Assembly: GCF_001665395.1 (NCBI RefSeq)
Contig: NZ_LZSG01000062.1
Coordinates: 62,001-126,000 of the forward strand
Direction of reading: 5' to 3'
Length of the DNA stretch: 64,000 nucleotides
Origin: Mycobacterium sp. 1164966.3
Lineage (GTDB): Bacteria; Actinomycetota; Actinomycetes; Mycobacteriales; Mycobacteriaceae
Positions 26,339 through 34,581 of the stretch are shown here, in pieces. Within the stretch, counting starts at the first letter, position 1; every line of letters starts with the position of its first letter. The notes under the pieces are model-generated. The model was given only the letters and a program-made list of their open reading frames with translations. It was not told where the DNA came from and did not search any database. The translations under genes were made by a program, and so were the position numbers.

Positions 26339-26989
26339 GTGACAGCGTCCGCTTCAGACGGCCGGCAAGGCCCCGCCGAGGCGCCGAACCGACGCAGCCA
26401 GTTGAAGTCCGACCGGCGCCTGCAGTTGCTGTCGGCCGCCGAACGGCTGTTCGCCGAACGCGGTTTCCTGGCGGTGCGGCTGGAAGACATCGGCGCCGCG
26501 GCCGGCGTCAGCGGTCCGGCCATCTATCGGCACTTCCCCAACAAGGAATCACTGCTGGTCGAGTTGCTTGTCGGGATCAGCGCCCGGCTACTCGCCGGTG
26601 CGCGAGAGGTAATCGACCGTCGTCGCGACGCGTCCGCCGCACTGGACGGCCTGATCGATTTTCATCTGGACTTCGCGCTGGGCGAACCGAACCTGATCCG
26701 GATCCAGGACCGAGACCTTGCCCACCTGCCGGCGGCGGCGCAGCGGCAGGTGCGCAAAGCCCAGCGGCAATACGTAGAGATCTGGGTCGGCGTGCTGCGC
26801 GAGCTGAATCCCGAATTGGCCGAAGCCGATGCTCGGGTGATGGCGCACGCTGCCTTCGGATTGCTGAATTCGACGCCACACAGCATGAAATCGGCTGACG
26901 CCAAGCCCGTGGGTGCGCCGCGTTCGCGCGCCGTCATGCGGGCGATGACGGTTGCGGCCCTATCGGCCCGCGACCAGCAGGTCAGCTGA
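26339..26989 (+). CDS. TetR family regulator of the leucine catabolism cluster (Rv2506-like)
   Basis: This encodes 216 residues from the GTG at 26339, which has the better spacing from GGAGG; a GTG one codon earlier is also possible. The N-terminal helix-turn-helix (about residues 35-75) reads EDIGAAAGVSGPAIYRHFPNKESLL. The C-terminal ligand domain is helical with FHLDFALGEPNLIRI. It is divergent from fadD35 across two palindromes, and a third lies before scoA, which fits repression of its own gene and of the catabolic operon with release by a pathway acyl-CoA. Ligand identity is inference. Confidence 0.9.
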   Translation: MTASASDGRQGPAEAPNRRSQLKSDRRLQLLSAAERLFAERGFLAVRLEDIGAAAGVSGPAIYRHFPNKESLLVELLVGISARLLAGAREVIDRRRDASAALDGLIDFHLDFALGEPNLIRIQDRDLAHLPAAAQRQVRKAQRQYVEIWVGVLRELNPELAEADARVMAHAAFGLLNSTPHSMKSADAKPVGAPRSRAVMRAMTVAALSARDQQVS

Positions 26990-27064
26990 TTGGTCTGAGG
27001 CGCCGCACCAGCGCGGACTCGCCAAAACGCCCGGCGCAGGTACCCTGCAATCCATGAGGTGGGC

Positions 27065-27841
27065 ATGACCGATCCGCGTCGTCCTGAGTGGTCGAGTGCC
27101 CCTCAAGAGGGGTCTGACGCGAGCGATCCCAAGGATCAGCCCTACATCGACCCTGCCTACGCCGAGCAGGCGCCGTATGCGCAGACCTACGCCGGATCGG
27201 CTGCCCAATGGGCGCCGCTCCACACCGAGGCGAACCCGACCCTGGAGTTGCCCGCCTACTGGCAAGAGGAGCAGGCACGGTCCGGGGAACGGCCTCGGCA
27301 AGACCCGGCGGCCCCGCTGCCGGACGGGCCGAAATCACCGCGTTGGTTGTGGTTCTTGGCAGGCGCCTCGGTGATGCTGGTTGTCGGCCTGGTTGTCGCA
27401 CTGTTCTTGGCTAACGGCGCGGTCAAAACCCAGACCGCTGTCCCGCCGTTGCCGGCCATGCCCGAGTCGAGCTCGACCACGCCGTCCCGGTCGGCAGCCC
27501 CGTCGACCTCGCGTCACCCGCGGCCTCTGCCCCCGCCCACGGGGGCGCCGACTGAGACAACCGGGCCAGCCGTCGTGCAAAGCGTTGTCTACAACGTCGT
27601 CGGCGACGGCCGGGCGATCAGCATCAGCTACATGGACACCGGCGATGTGATGCAGACCGAGTTCAATGTCGCTCTGCCGTGGAGCAAAGAGGTCAGCCTG
27701 ACCAAGTCGTCCCTTCACCCACCGATCCTGACGATCATCAATATCGGCCACAACGTCACCTGCACCCTGACGGTCGCGGGGGTTCAGGTGCTGCAGCGCG
27801 AGGGCGTGGGTCTCACGATCTGCAACGCGCCACCGAGCTAA
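27065..27841 (+). CDS. Membrane-anchored protein with MmpS-like domain (Rv2507-like)
   Basis: This encodes 258 residues from ATG 27065 (a GTG two codons earlier is possible). Residues 1-92 are a cytoplasmic acidic and proline-rich tail with Tyr-Ala-Glu patterns, residues 93-117 a single membrane helix, then a Pro/Ser/Thr-rich spacer. Residues 165-258 are an extracytoplasmic beta domain reminiscent of MmpS proteins: VVYNVVGDGRAISISYMD, VALPWSKEVSL, and CTLTVAGVQV with a late Cys pair. MmpS proteins assist MmpL lipid exporters, but no mmpL is adjacent, so the role here is open. It overlaps the convergent MFS gene by 4 bases. Confidence 0.82.
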   Translation: MTDPRRPEWSSAPQEGSDASDPKDQPYIDPAYAEQAPYAQTYAGSAAQWAPLHTEANPTLELPAYWQEEQARSGERPRQDPAAPLPDGPKSPRWLWFLAGASVMLVVGLVVALFLANGAVKTQTAVPPLPAMPESSSTTPSRSAAPSTSRHPRPLPPPTGAPTETTGPAVVQSVVYNVVGDGRAISISYMDTGDVMQTEFNVALPWSKEVSLTKSSLHPPILTIINIGHNVTCTLTVAGVQVLQREGVGLTICNAPPS

Positions 27842-29151
27842 GCCTCGGCAACGCGCAGTCGTGGGACACGTACCACCAGCATCGCCAGGATGCCCGCGGC
27901 CAGAACCAGCGCGATGCCACCCAGACCGGCGCGCGCGGTGCCGAAGAAGTCGACGAACACCGAGAACAGCGACGGCGCCGCGAACTGCGCCGCGCGCCCA
28001 CTCATCGTGTACAGGCCGAACGCCATCCCCTCCTTGCCATGCTTGGCCATGCGCAACAACAACGTGCGCGACGACGACTGCGCCGGTCCGATGAACAGGC
28101 ACAAGACGAGTCCGCACGCCCAGAACGCCACCGGACCGGACAATCCCATCAACATCAGTCCCACGCTGAGGATCACGAGCAGTGACCCGATGATGACCGG
28201 TTTGGATCCGATCCAGTGGTCGACGAAGCCGCCGACCACCGCCCCTACCGCCGCAACCACGAGGGCCGCCACACCGAATATCAGTATGTCGGCTCTCGAG
28301 ATGCCGTAAACCCTGACGCCCAGCACCGCACCGAAGCCGAATATCGCCTGCAATCCATCCCGGAAGAGCGCGCTGGCGACCAAGAAGAAGACCAGGTTGC
28401 GGTCGCGTCGCCACTCCGCGCGCACCTCAGTCAGCAGCTTGCGATAACCGCCCAAGATGCTGGTCTGGTCTGATACCTCATTGGCATTGGGTAACCGGTG
28501 TGCAACCAATAGCAATGGCAGGGCCAAGACGGCCAGCCAGGCTGCGGCGAGCAGCAGGGCCGTGCGGGCATAGAGTCCGTCGTGGAGCGGCACGTGAAGT
28601 AACCCACGCTCGTCGCCCTTTCCGGAAACGAAACCGAATAGGACGAGCAGCAACAACAGAACACTGCCGAAATAACCAGCTGCATAGCCGTATCCGGAGA
28701 TTCGGCCGGATGTCTCCGGCGTGGATAGCTGACGCAGCATAGCGTTGTACGGAACGCTCGCAAGGTCGGTGCACGCCGCAGTCGCCCCCAGCAGGGCCAG
28801 CCCGGCCCAAAAGTAGACGGGCTGAGGGCGGATCAGATACATCGCGCTGGTCAGTGTCACCGCCATGCCGGTCAACACGCTCAGCGCCACCCTCCGGCGG
28901 TGTGGTGATTCCACCCAAACGCCGACGGCTGGCGCCAGCACCGCGATAGTCAACCCCGCGACCGCCGCGGCACGGCCCAGCCAGCTTTCCGGCTTGGTAC
29001 CGCCGGAGATGCCAACGCCCACCGAGCTGGTCAGGTAGACGGCGAACACGAAGGTCCCCACGACCGCGCTCAGACCGGTCGACCCGGCGTCCCACAGCGC
29101 CCACGCAATTACCCGAGACCGCGTGATCGTGCCCGAGGCCGGATGGCTCAT
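27838..29151 (-). CDS. MFS transporter, UMF1/Atg22-like (Rv2508c-like)
   Basis: This encodes 437 residues from ATG 29151. About twelve hydrophobic segments make up the protein. The opening WALWDAGSTGLSAVVGTFVFAVYL is the characteristic first helix of the UMF1/Atg22-like branch of the major facilitator superfamily. PYNAMLRQLSTPETSGRISGYGYAAGYFGS is the conserved mid-helix region. The substrate is unknown; family members include amino-acid effluxers. Core position beside the leucine cluster is conserved with M. tuberculosis. The stop shares bases with the convergent MmpS-like gene. Confidence 0.88.
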   Translation of the reverse strand: MSHPASGTITRSRVIAWALWDAGSTGLSAVVGTFVFAVYLTSSVGVGISGGTKPESWLGRAAAVAGLTIAVLAPAVGVWVESPHRRRVALSVLTGMAVTLTSAMYLIRPQPVYFWAGLALLGATAACTDLASVPYNAMLRQLSTPETSGRISGYGYAAGYFGSVLLLLLVLFGFVSGKGDERGLLHVPLHDGLYARTALLLAAAWLAVLALPLLLVAHRLPNANEVSDQTSILGGYRKLLTEVRAEWRRDRNLVFFLVASALFRDGLQAIFGFGAVLGVRVYGISRADILIFGVAALVVAAVGAVVGGFVDHWIGSKPVIIGSLLVILSVGLMLMGLSGPVAFWACGLVLCLFIGPAQSSSRTLLLRMAKHGKEGMAFGLYTMSGRAAQFAAPSLFSVFVDFFGTARAGLGGIALVLAAGILAMLVVRVPRLRVAEA

Positions 29152-29237
29152 GCCGGGGACTCTATTTGTCGGGCAGACGACCCGCTGCGCCCGGCTACGC
29201 AACAACCGCGCAGGGTGCCCTGTCTACGATTGGCCGC

Positions 29238-30041
29238 ATGCCGATACCCGCCCCCAATCCCGAGGCGCGCGCCGTTGTCACCGGAGCTTCGCAAAACATC
29301 GGCGAAGCGCTGGCCACCGAACTTGCCGCACGCGGACACAACCTGATCGTCACCGCGCGGCGTGAGGACGTGCTCACCGACCTGGCCGCGCGACTGGTCG
29401 ACAAATACCGCGTCGCCGTGGACGTTAGACCCGCCGACCTGGCCGACCCGGAAGAACGGGCGAAGCTCTGCGACGAGTTGGCCAACCGCCCCGTCTCGAT
29501 CCTGTGCGCCAATGCCGGCACTGCGACTTTCGGTCCGGTCGCCAGCCTCGACCCGGCGGGTGAGAAGGCCCAGGTACAGCTGAACGCCGTTGCGGTGCAC
29601 GATCTTACGTTGGCGGTGCTACTGGGCATGATCGAGCGCAAGGCCGGCGGCATTTTGATTTCCGGTTCGGCGGCGGGCAATTCGCCGATTCCCTACAACG
29701 CCACCTATGCGGCGACGAAGGCGTTCGCGAATACCTTCAGTGAATCGTTGCGCGGTGAACTGCGCGGTTCCGGCGTGCACGTCACGCTGTTGGCGCCGGG
29801 CCCGGTGCGCACCGAGCTACCCGACGAATCCGAAGCCTCGCTGGTCGAACGACTGGTCCCCGACTTCCTGTGGATCTCGACGGAACACACTGCCCGGGTA
29901 TCACTGGATGCATTGGAACGCAACAAGATGCGCGTCGTCCCAGGGCTGACGTCGAAAGCCATGTCAGTGGCAAGCCAGTACGCTCCGCGCGCCATCGTCG
30001 CGCCAATAGTGGGCAGCTTCTACAAGAAGCTCGGCGGCTAA
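29238..30041 (+). CDS. cmrA: Mycolate precursor reductase CmrA (short-chain dehydrogenase)
   Basis: This encodes 267 residues. It is a classical SDR with the cofactor loop TGASQNIGE, CANAGTATFG, a serine in ISGSAAGNSP, and the YAATK catalytic Tyr-Lys pair. The C-terminal segment VPGLTSKAMSVASQY is typical of this subfamily. The M. tuberculosis orthologue Rv2509 is known to reduce the 3-oxo group of newly condensed mycolic acids, the last step of mycolate synthesis. Its position between the Rv2508c-like and Rv2510c-like genes is the same. It is convergent with the HerA-like gene, 8 bases apart. Confidence 0.93.
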   Translation: MPIPAPNPEARAVVTGASQNIGEALATELAARGHNLIVTARREDVLTDLAARLVDKYRVAVDVRPADLADPEERAKLCDELANRPVSILCANAGTATFGPVASLDPAGEKAQVQLNAVAVHDLTLAVLLGMIERKAGGILISGSAAGNSPIPYNATYAATKAFANTFSESLRGELRGSGVHVTLLAPGPVRTELPDESEASLVERLVPDFLWISTEHTARVSLDALERNKMRVVPGLTSKAMSVASQYAPRAIVAPIVGSFYKKLGG

Positions 30042-30049
30042 CCGAACCG

Positions 30050-31624
30050 TTACCTTCTGCGGCGCCGTCCGGTGCCGAATATGTTGCGAGTGATCTCGCG
30101 TACGCCGGTGTTGATCGCACTTTTCACGGTCGGATCGTGCAATACCTGCTCAAAGATGCTCGGGCCCTTTTTCTCGGCCGGCGCGGGCATCGGCGGCACG
30201 TCGGTGTCCGCCGGTGGGCTGTCGGCACCCGGCTCGGACGAGGGTGGTCCGGCGGCCTGCTTGGCCCGCAGCATCTCGTAGGCCGAGTCGCGGTCGATGG
30301 TCTGCCCGTAGTTGGCTTGCAACGGGCTGTCTTTGGCCGCCGCGCCGATCGCGTCGGCGCCGATGGCCGCCATCAGTGAACGGGGCACCCGCATGCGGGT
30401 CCACGCGACCGGCGTCGGTGCCCCCTTCTCCGACAGCACGGTGACGACGGCCTCGCCGATGCCCAACGACGTCAGCGCCGATTCCAGGTCGTAGACATCG
30501 GTTTTCGGATATGTGCGTACGGTTCGGCTCAGCGCCTTCTGGTCGTCCGGCGTGAACGCGCGCAACGCGTGCTGAACGCGGGCGCCCAGTTGGGACAGCA
30601 CGTCGTTGGGCAGGTCGGTGGGCAGCTGGGTGCAGAAGAACACCCCAACGCCCTTGGAGCGAATCAGCTTGACCGTTTGCTCGACCTGTTCGAGGAAGGC
30701 CTTGGACGCGTCGGCGAACAGCAAGTGCGCCTCGTCGAAGAAGAACACCAGCTTGGGTTTGTCCGCGTCACCCACCTCGGGCAGGTGCTGAAAAAGGTCG
30801 GCCAGCACCCACATCAGAAAGGTGGAGAACATGACCGGGCGCGCGGCCTGCGCGCCGAGCTCGAGCAATGAGATGACGCCGCGCCCTTGATCGTCGACGC
30901 GCAGCAGGTCGTCGGGGTCTAATTCCGGCTCGCCGAAGAAAGTGTCAGCGCCCTCGGATTCCAGGTTGACCAACGCCCGCAGGATCACTCCGGCTGTCGT
31001 AGACGAAACAGCCCCAAGGTTTTTCAGCTCAGGCTTGCCCTCATCGCTGGTCAAAAAGGTGATGACCTCACGTAAATCCTTCAGATCCAGCAGCGGTAAC
31101 CCCCGCTGGTCGGCGTAGTGAAAGATCAACCCCAGCGTGGATTCCTGGCTGGCATTGAGCCCCAATACCTTTGACAGCAGAATCGGCCCGAAGCTGGAGA
31201 TGGTGGCACGCACCGGCACGCCGACTCCGCCGGTGCCCAACGACAAAAACTCCACCGGGAATCCGGTGGCCTGCCAATCGTCGCCGGTGTCTTTGGCCCG
31301 CGCGGCGGTCCTGTCGTTGGCCTCCCCCGGCCGGGACAGACCGGACAGGTCGCCCTTCACGTCGGCCATCACCACGGCCACACCCGCGGCGCTGAGCTGT
31401 TCGGCGATCAGCTGCAGCGTCTTGGTCTTGCCGGTACCGGTGGCCCCGGCGACCAGGCCATGCCTGTTGATGGTGGCCAGCGGAATGCGGATCTGGGCGC
31501 CCGGATCTGCCTCGCCGTCGACGACGACCGTGCCCAGTTCCAGCGCCTGGCCGGCTACCGCGTAGCCCGCCGCGATCCGCTGGGCGGGCCCACCGCCTCC
31601 TTCAGCCGCCGATTCGGTGCTCAT
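30050..31624 (-). CDS. HerA-like ATPase, DUF853 family (Rv2510c-like)
   Basis: This encodes 524 residues from ATG 31624. Walker A is GATGTGKTKTLQLI near residue 65, Walker B is LVFFFDEAHLLFAD near 290, and the RSKGVGVFFCTQLPTDLPNDVL segment is the conserved helicase-like sensor region. A Pro-rich stretch precedes the C-terminus, which ends in arginines (GTGRRRRR). DUF853 proteins are related to the HerA/FtsK DNA-pumping ATPases, but no NurA nuclease is nearby and no function is established. It is convergent with cmrA and divergent from orn. Confidence 0.9.
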   Translation of the reverse strand: MSTESAAEGGGGPAQRIAAGYAVAGQALELGTVVVDGEADPGAQIRIPLATINRHGLVAGATGTGKTKTLQLIAEQLSAAGVAVVMADVKGDLSGLSRPGEANDRTAARAKDTGDDWQATGFPVEFLSLGTGGVGVPVRATISSFGPILLSKVLGLNASQESTLGLIFHYADQRGLPLLDLKDLREVITFLTSDEGKPELKNLGAVSSTTAGVILRALVNLESEGADTFFGEPELDPDDLLRVDDQGRGVISLLELGAQAARPVMFSTFLMWVLADLFQHLPEVGDADKPKLVFFFDEAHLLFADASKAFLEQVEQTVKLIRSKGVGVFFCTQLPTDLPNDVLSQLGARVQHALRAFTPDDQKALSRTVRTYPKTDVYDLESALTSLGIGEAVVTVLSEKGAPTPVAWTRMRVPRSLMAAIGADAIGAAAKDSPLQANYGQTIDRDSAYEMLRAKQAAGPPSSEPGADSPPADTDVPPMPAPAEKKGPSIFEQVLHDPTVKSAINTGVREITRNIFGTGRRRRR

Positions 31625-31734
31625 CGTGCCGCGCCCCTCTTTCCGCCTGGTTCCCGTCAACTCCGGCAAAGCCTGAGCCTACTTCCTCAGGGGAACCAGG
31701 GGCACAGCCCGGCGTGCGCCTACTGTAGAGCGCT

Positions 31735-32382
31735 GTGCGCGACGAATTGGTGTGGATCGACTGCGAGATGACCGGTCTGGATCTGGGCTCGGACAAGCTG
31801 ATCGAAATCGCGGCCCTGGTTACCGACGCAGAGCTCAACATTCTCGGCGAGGGAATCGATGTGGTGATTCACACGGACGATGCCGCGCTTGCGTCGATGA
31901 TCGACGTGGTCGCCGAGATGCACTCGCGCTCCGGGTTGATCGACGAGGTGAAAGCTTCCACGGTCGACTTGGCGACCGCCGAATCGATGGTGCTCGACTA
32001 CATCGGCGAGCACGTCAAGCAACCCAAGACGGCCCCGCTGGCGGGCAACTCGATCGCCACCGATCGCTCGTTCATCGTCCGCGACATGCCTCAACTGGAC
32101 TCGTTTCTGCACTACCGGATGATCGACGTCAGCTCCATCAAGGAACTCTGCCGGCGCTGGTATCCGCGGATCTACTTCGGCCAGCCGACCAAGGGGCTCA
32201 CGCACCGCGCCCTGGCCGACATTCAGGAATCCATCCGCGAGTTGCAGTTCTACCGGCGCACCGCATTCGTGCCGCCGCCAGGGCCGTCTACCAGCGAAAT
32301 CGCCGCAGTGGCCGACGAACTGCAGAACGGCTCAAGCGCCCCGGAATCAATCGATTCGGCTGACGAGCCGCCGACCCGCTAA
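31735..32382 (+). CDS. orn: Oligoribonuclease
   Basis: This encodes 215 residues from a GTG. It is a DEDDh 3'-5' exonuclease that degrades di- to pentaribonucleotides, including pGpG from cyclic-di-GMP turnover. The catalytic set is visible: WIDCEMTGLDL with Asp10 and Glu12, the ATDRSFIVRDMPQLD segment, and HRALADIQESI carrying the His and last Asp. The C-terminal 35 residues are variable and disordered-looking. It is followed by tRNA-His, as in M. tuberculosis. Confidence 0.96.
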   Translation: MRDELVWIDCEMTGLDLGSDKLIEIAALVTDAELNILGEGIDVVIHTDDAALASMIDVVAEMHSRSGLIDEVKASTVDLATAESMVLDYIGEHVKQPKTAPLAGNSIATDRSFIVRDMPQLDSFLHYRMIDVSSIKELCRRWYPRIYFGQPTKGLTHRALADIQESIRELQFYRRTAFVPPPGPSTSEIAAVADELQNGSSAPESIDSADEPPTR

Positions 32383-32424
32383 TATCGACGTCGCCGCTCG
32401 TTGGGCAGGACCCAGCGCGGCCAC

Positions 32425-32501
32425 GGTGGCTGTAGTTCAGCTGGTAGAGCACCAGGTTGTGATCCTGGGTGTCGCGGGTTCGAGTCCCGTCAGCCACCCC
32501 A
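32425..32501 (+). tRNA. hisT: tRNA-His(GTG)
   Basis: The acceptor arms GTGGCTG and CAGCCAC pair, and the extra 5' G at 32425 (G-1, the tRNA-His identity base) pairs with C73. The D-arm contains AGTTCAGCTGGTAGAGC, the anticodon loop TTGTGAT gives GTG, and the T-arm is CGGGTTCGAGTCCCG. The CCA end is encoded (32499-32501). Confidence 0.95.
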
Positions 32502-32526
32502 CTGCGCGAGTTGACGCGCTAACGCG

Positions 32527-33723
32527 TCAGGTATTGGCGTTGCCCGCTTTCCACTGCGACCAGGGAATGTTCCAGTCACCCAGCCCGTCGGTCCCGGGCA
32601 GCGTGCCGCCCACGGTGTTGACGACCTCGACAATGTCGCCGCGCTTGACGTGCTCGTAGAACCACACGGCGTTGCTGGGGCTCACATTCAGACACCCGTG
32701 GCTGGTGTTGGTGTTGCCTTGAGCGCCGACCGACCACGGCGCCGAGTGCACGAAGATCCCGCTGTAAGAAATCTGCGTGGCCCAGTCGACATCGGTGCGA
32801 TAACCGTTGGGCGAGTTAACCGGAACCCCGTAGGTCGACGAATCCATGATGATGTGCTTGAACCGCCCACCGACGATGTAGATGCCGTTGGCGGTCGGGG
32901 TGCTGTTCTTACCCATCGAGGTGGGCATGGTCTTCACCACTTCACCGTTGATGCGCACGGTCACCATCTTGGTGTTGTCGTCGGCCGTCGCGATGACCTC
33001 GTCGCCAATTGTGAAGTGCGTCTTCACATTGTCTTCGCCGAACATGCCATCACCCAGGTCGACGCCGTAGGTGTTGACTGCGACGTCGACCGTTGTGCCT
33101 GGCTTCCAGTAATGCTCTGGGCGCCAACGCACTTCGCGGTTGTTCAGCCAGTAGAAGGCGCCTTCGACCGGCGGATTGGCGGTGATCGTGATGGCTTTCT
33201 GGGCGGCCATGCGGTTGGCGATGTTCTCGTCGAACCGGATCGCCACCGGCTGGCCGATGCCGACCACCTCGCCGTCGCTCGGGTTGACGTAGGGCATTGT
33301 CAGGTGCTCGGGCGAACTGGTCGCGAAGCTCATCTGTCGGCTCGCCGTACCGCCCAGTCCATGCGCCTTCACGTTCAGCGTGTAGTGCCGGTTGTAGCCG
33401 AGTTGCTCGGTCGTGGACCAGCGCAATCCGTCGGGGCTCACCTGACCGGCCACCGACCTGCCGTTGTCGTTGACCATGGTGACCGAGGCCAGGACGCCGT
33501 CGGCAACAGTGACGGTGACGGGTGCGTCGACGGTGACGCCGACAGCGCCGTCGGTTACCGAGGCGGTGAGCTTGGGGACCATCAGGTCAGCGAACGGCGT
33601 GCCCTTGTCTGTGATGGCTTTCACTGGCGAGGCGGCCGGGCTGCTGCTGCAGGCAACGCCGAACACAGCAACCGAGATCATCGCCACCACCAGCGATAAT
33701 CGTGGTCTGCGCAAGGGCGTCAT
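32527..33723 (-). CDS. lppS: L,D-transpeptidase LppS (LdtMt2-like)
   Basis: This encodes 398 residues from ATG 33723. A lipoprotein-type signal ends at Cys25 (FGVACSSS); the -3 residue is Gly, so the lipobox is not ideal. Two immunoglobulin-like domains follow (residues about 45-140 and 141-250). The YkuD catalytic domain ends with the HSAPW strand and the active site SHGCLN with His342 and Cys344. These enzymes make the 3-3 cross-links of mycobacterial peptidoglycan and are the carbapenem targets. The downstream genomic context (tRNA-Lys) agrees with Rv2518c. It faces tRNA-His on the other side. Confidence 0.96.
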   Translation of the reverse strand: MTPLRRPRLSLVVAMISVAVFGVACSSSPAASPVKAITDKGTPFADLMVPKLTASVTDGAVGVTVDAPVTVTVADGVLASVTMVNDNGRSVAGQVSPDGLRWSTTEQLGYNRHYTLNVKAHGLGGTASRQMSFATSSPEHLTMPYVNPSDGEVVGIGQPVAIRFDENIANRMAAQKAITITANPPVEGAFYWLNNREVRWRPEHYWKPGTTVDVAVNTYGVDLGDGMFGEDNVKTHFTIGDEVIATADDNTKMVTVRINGEVVKTMPTSMGKNSTPTANGIYIVGGRFKHIIMDSSTYGVPVNSPNGYRTDVDWATQISYSGIFVHSAPWSVGAQGNTNTSHGCLNVSPSNAVWFYEHVKRGDIVEVVNTVGGTLPGTDGLGDWNIPWSQWKAGNANT

Positions 33724-33726
33724 CAA

Positions 33727-34125
33727 GCCGCCTTTCAGGAAATATGGCTTAGTTGGTCACCAGTGACCCCGAATAGTTGAGAATATTCTAAGGGGTTACG
33801 GCCGGTGCCCTTGCCAATATGGGCCCCAGTGCCCCAAGTCCTGGCTTTTCGGACACAAGCTCGTGACACTAAGTCAGCATCCGGGCGTCCGCAAACGCTA
33901 GACGCCTACGCCCGGTTGGCGGATGGCGACTTCTGCTTCGCCTTGGGCCTGCTGCGGGTCGCGATAGCCTCGACGCGCGCGAGTTTGACCACGCTGGAGC
34001 GGGGCCCGACGGGGTGTTAAATGCCAGAGATTGCGCGAGGCTCAACAGCTATCCTGGACTGATCCGGGATTTCCTTCCGCGGCAGGACGCCTGTTATTGT
34101 CGCGTACGCGGTCTCGGCCGCTTAA
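33727..34125. other. Intergenic stretch between lppS and tRNA-Lys
   Basis: About 400 bases with no credible gene; it must hold the lppS and tRNA-Lys promoters. In M. tuberculosis a PE gene (PE26) lies here, and it is absent in this genome. A 71-codon frame at 33805-34020 has no ribosome site or family resemblance. Confidence 0.5.
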
Positions 34126-34198
<73 letters not shown>

Positions 34199-34581
34199 CA
34201 ATCCCATTACCGCAGTTCAAGCTACCTTGCCGGCCGCATGGCCGTTGTCAGGCGGCCGCTCGGCATGAGATCCGGCCGAATCCCGTCACCGGACCTCGAC
34301 CGCCCGGAGACCGCGCACAGCAAATCACGTCGAGGTCGGTTCTTCGTAATGTCGAGCCCTCGCGTGACTTGGTACCTTGCCCGTCCAGTTTCGCACCTCA
34401 ACATTCATCGTGCAGGTGTAGTGCGCACGATTTCAGGGGGCGCTCGTCGCTACAACTGCGGACCCACATTTTGCTCCGCGTTCCAATCGAGCGGTACCTT
34501 GAGTTCAATCCACGCCGACCGCCACCGGCCCTGGGGCAGCGGTAGGCATAGGACACGGAAGAACACGGAGGAACCCAGACT
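34199..34581. other. Intergenic stretch after tRNA-Lys
   Basis: No gene is supported in these 383 bases. No integrase fragment was recognised. The last 60 bases hold a GGAGG that fits the TTG start of the efflux gene that follows. Confidence 0.45.

Noticed and set aside
33805..34020. 71-codon frame between lppS and tRNA-Lys, considered as a PE26 replacement
   Set aside because: It has no PE motif, no ribosome site and no family resemblance.
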